Below are positions 6,108 through 7,886 of a stretch of DNA of 7,886 bases, one piece after another; position 1 is the first letter of the stretch, and the number at the start of each line of letters is the position of its first letter. The DNA is from Candidatus Auribacterota bacterium. Its GTDB lineage: Bacteria > Auribacterota > Tritonobacteria > UBA1439. Where the stretch lies: NCBI GenBank assembly GCA_026391995.1, contig JAPLCY010000072.1, forward strand, positions 1 through 7,886, in the 5' to 3' direction. A program made the translations under genes and the position numbers. Under the pieces are notes generated by a model. That model made no database searches. It was not told the DNA's origin and was given only the letters and a program-made list of their open reading frames with translations.

Positions 6108-6245
6108 ATGGTGCGGGATGTCGAATATATGCTCATCGCGCGGCATGAGCGCGAGGTGATCGTGATGGCGGAGAGCGGGCTGGAGGAGTACCTCAAAGCC
6201 CATTATCTTGCCGGCGAAAGGCTCAGCGGGGGATATGCGCTCTAA
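6108..6245 (+). CDS. Possible small protein downstream of ade (45 aa)
   Basis: An ATG 19 bases past the ade stop opens a 45-codon frame ending in TAA at 6243-6245. The product (MVRDVEYMLIARHERE... ending SGGYAL) is charged and soluble, with an acidic, helix-like middle (MAESGLEEYLKAHYL). Counting by hand, 33 of the 44 codons after the start end in G or C, similar in style to the neighbouring genes. No Shine-Dalgarno precedes it, so translation would depend on coupling with ade. An internal ATG at 6129 is an alternative start. I recognise no family. It could be a real small gene, a remnant, or chance in GC-rich DNA. Confidence 0.35.
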   Translation: MVRDVEYMLIARHEREVIVMAESGLEEYLKAHYLAGERLSGGYAL

Positions 6246-7886
6246 GCCCCTCGATGGGGGGCTGCGCCACGTCTCACACACAGATATGCTATTGTTGAGA
6301 TGACCAGAACGCAGCTTGCGAGGGATATCAACAGCCCGTATTTCCAGATTGCCGGCCTGAACACAAGTTCTACGGAGTGCTTCCCCTTCCCCAGTTGGAC
6401 GCATCTGAGGATGTAGTTCGCCTTGAACAGGCTGATCTTCTCCCCATTGTCATACGCGTGCCAACCGGGATACCACAGCTCGCTGAAGACCAGGAAGGCA
6501 GGTTTTGCGAGATGCACTTCAGCACGGATCCGGTGAGGAGACGGCCGTTGTACCGGCACTGCCCTGTACGGCTCCCCCTCCGATTGCTGAGTTACCTCAT
6601 CCCCGAGCAGAACCACCTCGCGGGGATTGAAAGTTTTGAGTGTATCGAAGAAAATAGTTGCATCGGTGACTATTTCCGCGCGCGGGACAATAAATGCCCT
6701 GGGGAGCACCGATCGGTTTTCGTAAATATAGATGGCCTCCGGGTTATTGACACCGTAGGGCCACTGGAGATTCCAGGTGGGATGTTCTATTTCCGCGATG
6801 AGTTTCAGCCTGGGGGACGTGACGGGGGTGGGGCTCAGGAGATATTTTACGTTAAGGAGGTCGATGATGTTGAAATATTCTATGTCATCAATCTTCCGTA
6901 CTGAGAGGGGAAGTTTGGTGGTGGCCAGCCATTCGGGGGCGCTCCTGGTCGCAAGGTTGGTGAAGTCGACATAATCCCTCAGCAACAGTACAAGGTATCC
7001 CGCCGCATCTTCAAGATTATAGCGGATGGCTATTGCAGAAGGCAGCGCCCTGCAATCCCCCATGTTGAGGTATCGTGAAGTCTCCCTATCGCGGCTGAGC
7101 ACCTCTATGATTTTCGGGGAGGCAAGGAGGTCATACGGGTTTTTAGTCGCGGTAATGGGCCTGTAGATACCCCAGATATCGGCAATGAAAGGGATAAGCG
7201 AAACGGCAATGATGACATACATGACGCGGCGCCCGCGTATCCGTTCGGCAACAAGGAGGAAGAGAGGGGCGGCACTGGCGAGGAGTGTGAAAAAAAGAAA
7301 ATAATCCAGTGTTTTGTGAATTATCTCTTTGATATCCCCGATATGGGCTTCATAGGGCAGCCCATGTGATCCTGCCCTGTACATTTTTGAACCTAGCTCG
7401 ATGAGGAAGCCCTCGCCACATAATCGGGCGAACGCGGTGACCGTAAGAAGTATCACACACGCGATAAGGATGTGGAAAAGTTTCCGTGCAAGGATCCCCC
7501 TCGCTCGCGCCGGGGTGGTGGTGAGAAAGTTGATGCCCAATCCTGCAAAGAGGGAGGCGCCCATCACAAAGATGACGAGGGTGCGGGAGTGGCACCTGAA
7601 TTTTGCGAAGCCGGGGAGGAGGTGATAGAGGAGGTAGGTGAGGGGGGTGTATTTCCCGAGGGCGATCAGCGATGCGAAAATAGTCGCCAGGCCGAAGGCA
7701 CTCTTTGGAAACCTGTTGTACGATAAGAAACCGATCAGCGCGAGTATGAACACGCTGGGGCCTATGTAGTTTTCTCCACCGCCGCCGAGGGATCGCGGAA
7801 TCACGAGCCCCATGAGGGAGTGAGGCTCCAGTGAATCTTCGTTGACAAACGCAAGTCCGGTTTCGGCGGAACGGGTGGAGAGCCCG
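6242..7886 (-). CDS. YfhO-family multi-pass membrane protein, C-terminal part (5' end beyond right edge)
   Basis: The minus-strand frame is open from base 7885 to a TAG at 6244-6242, giving 547 residues. The ATG at 7813 is internal: 24 in-frame codons precede it with no stop. Visible residues contain about six hydrophobic helices in the first 240 (about 42-57, 62-76, 103-122, 135-153, 192-214, 221-239). A large non-membrane region then has EDAAGY (292-297), IIDLLNVKYLLS (340-351), LPRAFIVPRAEIV (about 394-406) and LVFSELWYPGWHAYDNG (465-481). One last helix is at about 515-535 with a basic tail. These are hallmarks of the YfhO family, whose Gram-positive members are GT-C-like proteins needed for sugar decoration of lipoteichoic acid. 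A lipid-linked-sugar transferase or transporter at the membrane is the likely role. Full proteins are usually 800-900 residues, so about one third is missing. Its composition is less GC-rich than the other genes. Confidence 0.83.
   Translation of the reverse strand, partial: GLSTRSAETGLAFVNEDSLEPHSLMGLVIPRSLGGGGENYIGPSVFILALIGFLSYNRFPKSAFGLATIFASLIALGKYTPLTYLLYHLLPGFAKFRCHSRTLVIFVMGASLFAGLGINFLTTTPARARGILARKLFHILIACVILLTVTAFARLCGEGFLIELGSKMYRAGSHGLPYEAHIGDIKEIIHKTLDYFLFFTLLASAAPLFLLVAERIRGRRVMYVIIAVSLIPFIADIWGIYRPITATKNPYDLLASPKIIEVLSRDRETSRYLNMGDCRALPSAIAIRYNLEDAAGYLVLLLRDYVDFTNLATRSAPEWLATTKLPLSVRKIDDIEYFNIIDLLNVKYLLSPTPVTSPRLKLIAEIEHPTWNLQWPYGVNNPEAIYIYENRSVLPRAFIVPRAEIVTDATIFFDTLKTFNPREVVLLGDEVTQQSEGEPYRAVPVQRPSPHRIRAEVHLAKPAFLVFSELWYPGWHAYDNGEKISLFKANYILRCVQLGKGKHSVELVFRPAIWKYGLLISLASCVLVISTIAYLCVRRGAAPHRGA
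6245..6263. terminator. Weak hairpin at the convergent ade/YfhO 3' ends
   Basis: AGCCCC (6245-6250) can pair with GGGGCT (6258-6263) across a 7-base loop, exactly where the small plus-strand frame and the minus-strand YfhO gene end. It could act in both directions, but neither side has a T-tract and the stem overlaps the last YfhO codons. Confidence 0.25.

Noticed and set aside
7280..7480. Degenerate DnaA-box matches (TGTGAAAAA, TGTGGAAAA) inside the YfhO gene
   Set aside because: They match only the loose consensus, lie within coding sequence, and are expected by chance in this more AT-rich gene.
7811..7813. ATG at 7813 as the real start of the YfhO-family gene
   Set aside because: The frame stays open to the window edge, no ribosome site precedes it, and family members have several more membrane helices upstream.
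1..7886. CRISPR array, insertion sequence, tRNA or rRNA
   Set aside because: No spaced direct-repeat array, no transposase-like frame or terminal inverted repeats, and no tRNA-like or rRNA-like sequence was seen by eye.

Overview
This is a bacterial chromosomal window, mostly GC-rich. The strand layout is minus-strand genes on the left, a divergent promoter region near 3.2-3.36 kb, plus-strand genes in the middle, and a convergent minus-strand gene on the right. Consensus-like sigma70 promoter elements and clear Shine-Dalgarno sites support a bacterium. The phylum cannot be fixed from this window. A serA / class V aminotransferase / DUF1015 cluster is, from memory, found in several deep-branching, anaerobic or uncultivated lineages, so an uncultivated phylum is plausible but only inferred.

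Left part (1-3173, minus strand). Transcription runs right to left through a DUF1015-family gene, a class V aminotransferase of the alanine-glyoxylate / serine-pyruvate type, and the first 195 codons of D-3-phosphoglycerate dehydrogenase (serA), which runs off the left edge. The DUF1015 gene has a textbook promoter: TTGACA, a 17-nt spacer, TATCAT. The 110-bp gap between DUF1015 and the aminotransferase holds a 30-bp perfect palindrome, two perfect DnaA-box 9-mers (TTATCCACA) spaced 20 bp apart, and a second candidate promoter whose spacer contains one of those boxes.

Middle part (3174-6245, plus strand). serC (phosphoserine aminotransferase) and ade (adenine deaminase) lie 15 nt apart and probably share a transcript. 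SerC keeps almost all of its active-site signature but lacks about 29 contiguous residues that normally follow the NT of the SMxNTPPT motif, an in-frame internal deletion. A possible 45-codon small gene follows ade.

Right part (6242-7886, minus strand). This is the C-terminal 547 residues of a YfhO-family multi-pass membrane protein. Its N-terminus lies beyond the right edge, and its base composition looks clearly less GC-rich than its neighbours.

How the genes fit together. SerA oxidises 3-phosphoglycerate to 3-phosphohydroxypyruvate, and an aminotransferase converts that to O-phosphoserine. The locus encodes two candidates for the second step: an intact class V enzyme co-directional with serA, and the SerC with a large deletion on the opposite strand. 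No phosphoserine phosphatase is visible. The DUF1015 protein carries a DGHHRYE motif resembling the nucleotide-binding box of ParB/Srx-fold proteins, a fold that includes free-serine kinases, so it may also act on serine or phosphoserine. The most interesting points are the shortened SerC beside a potential replacement enzyme, the DnaA-box/palindrome promoter region, and the DUF1015-serine link.
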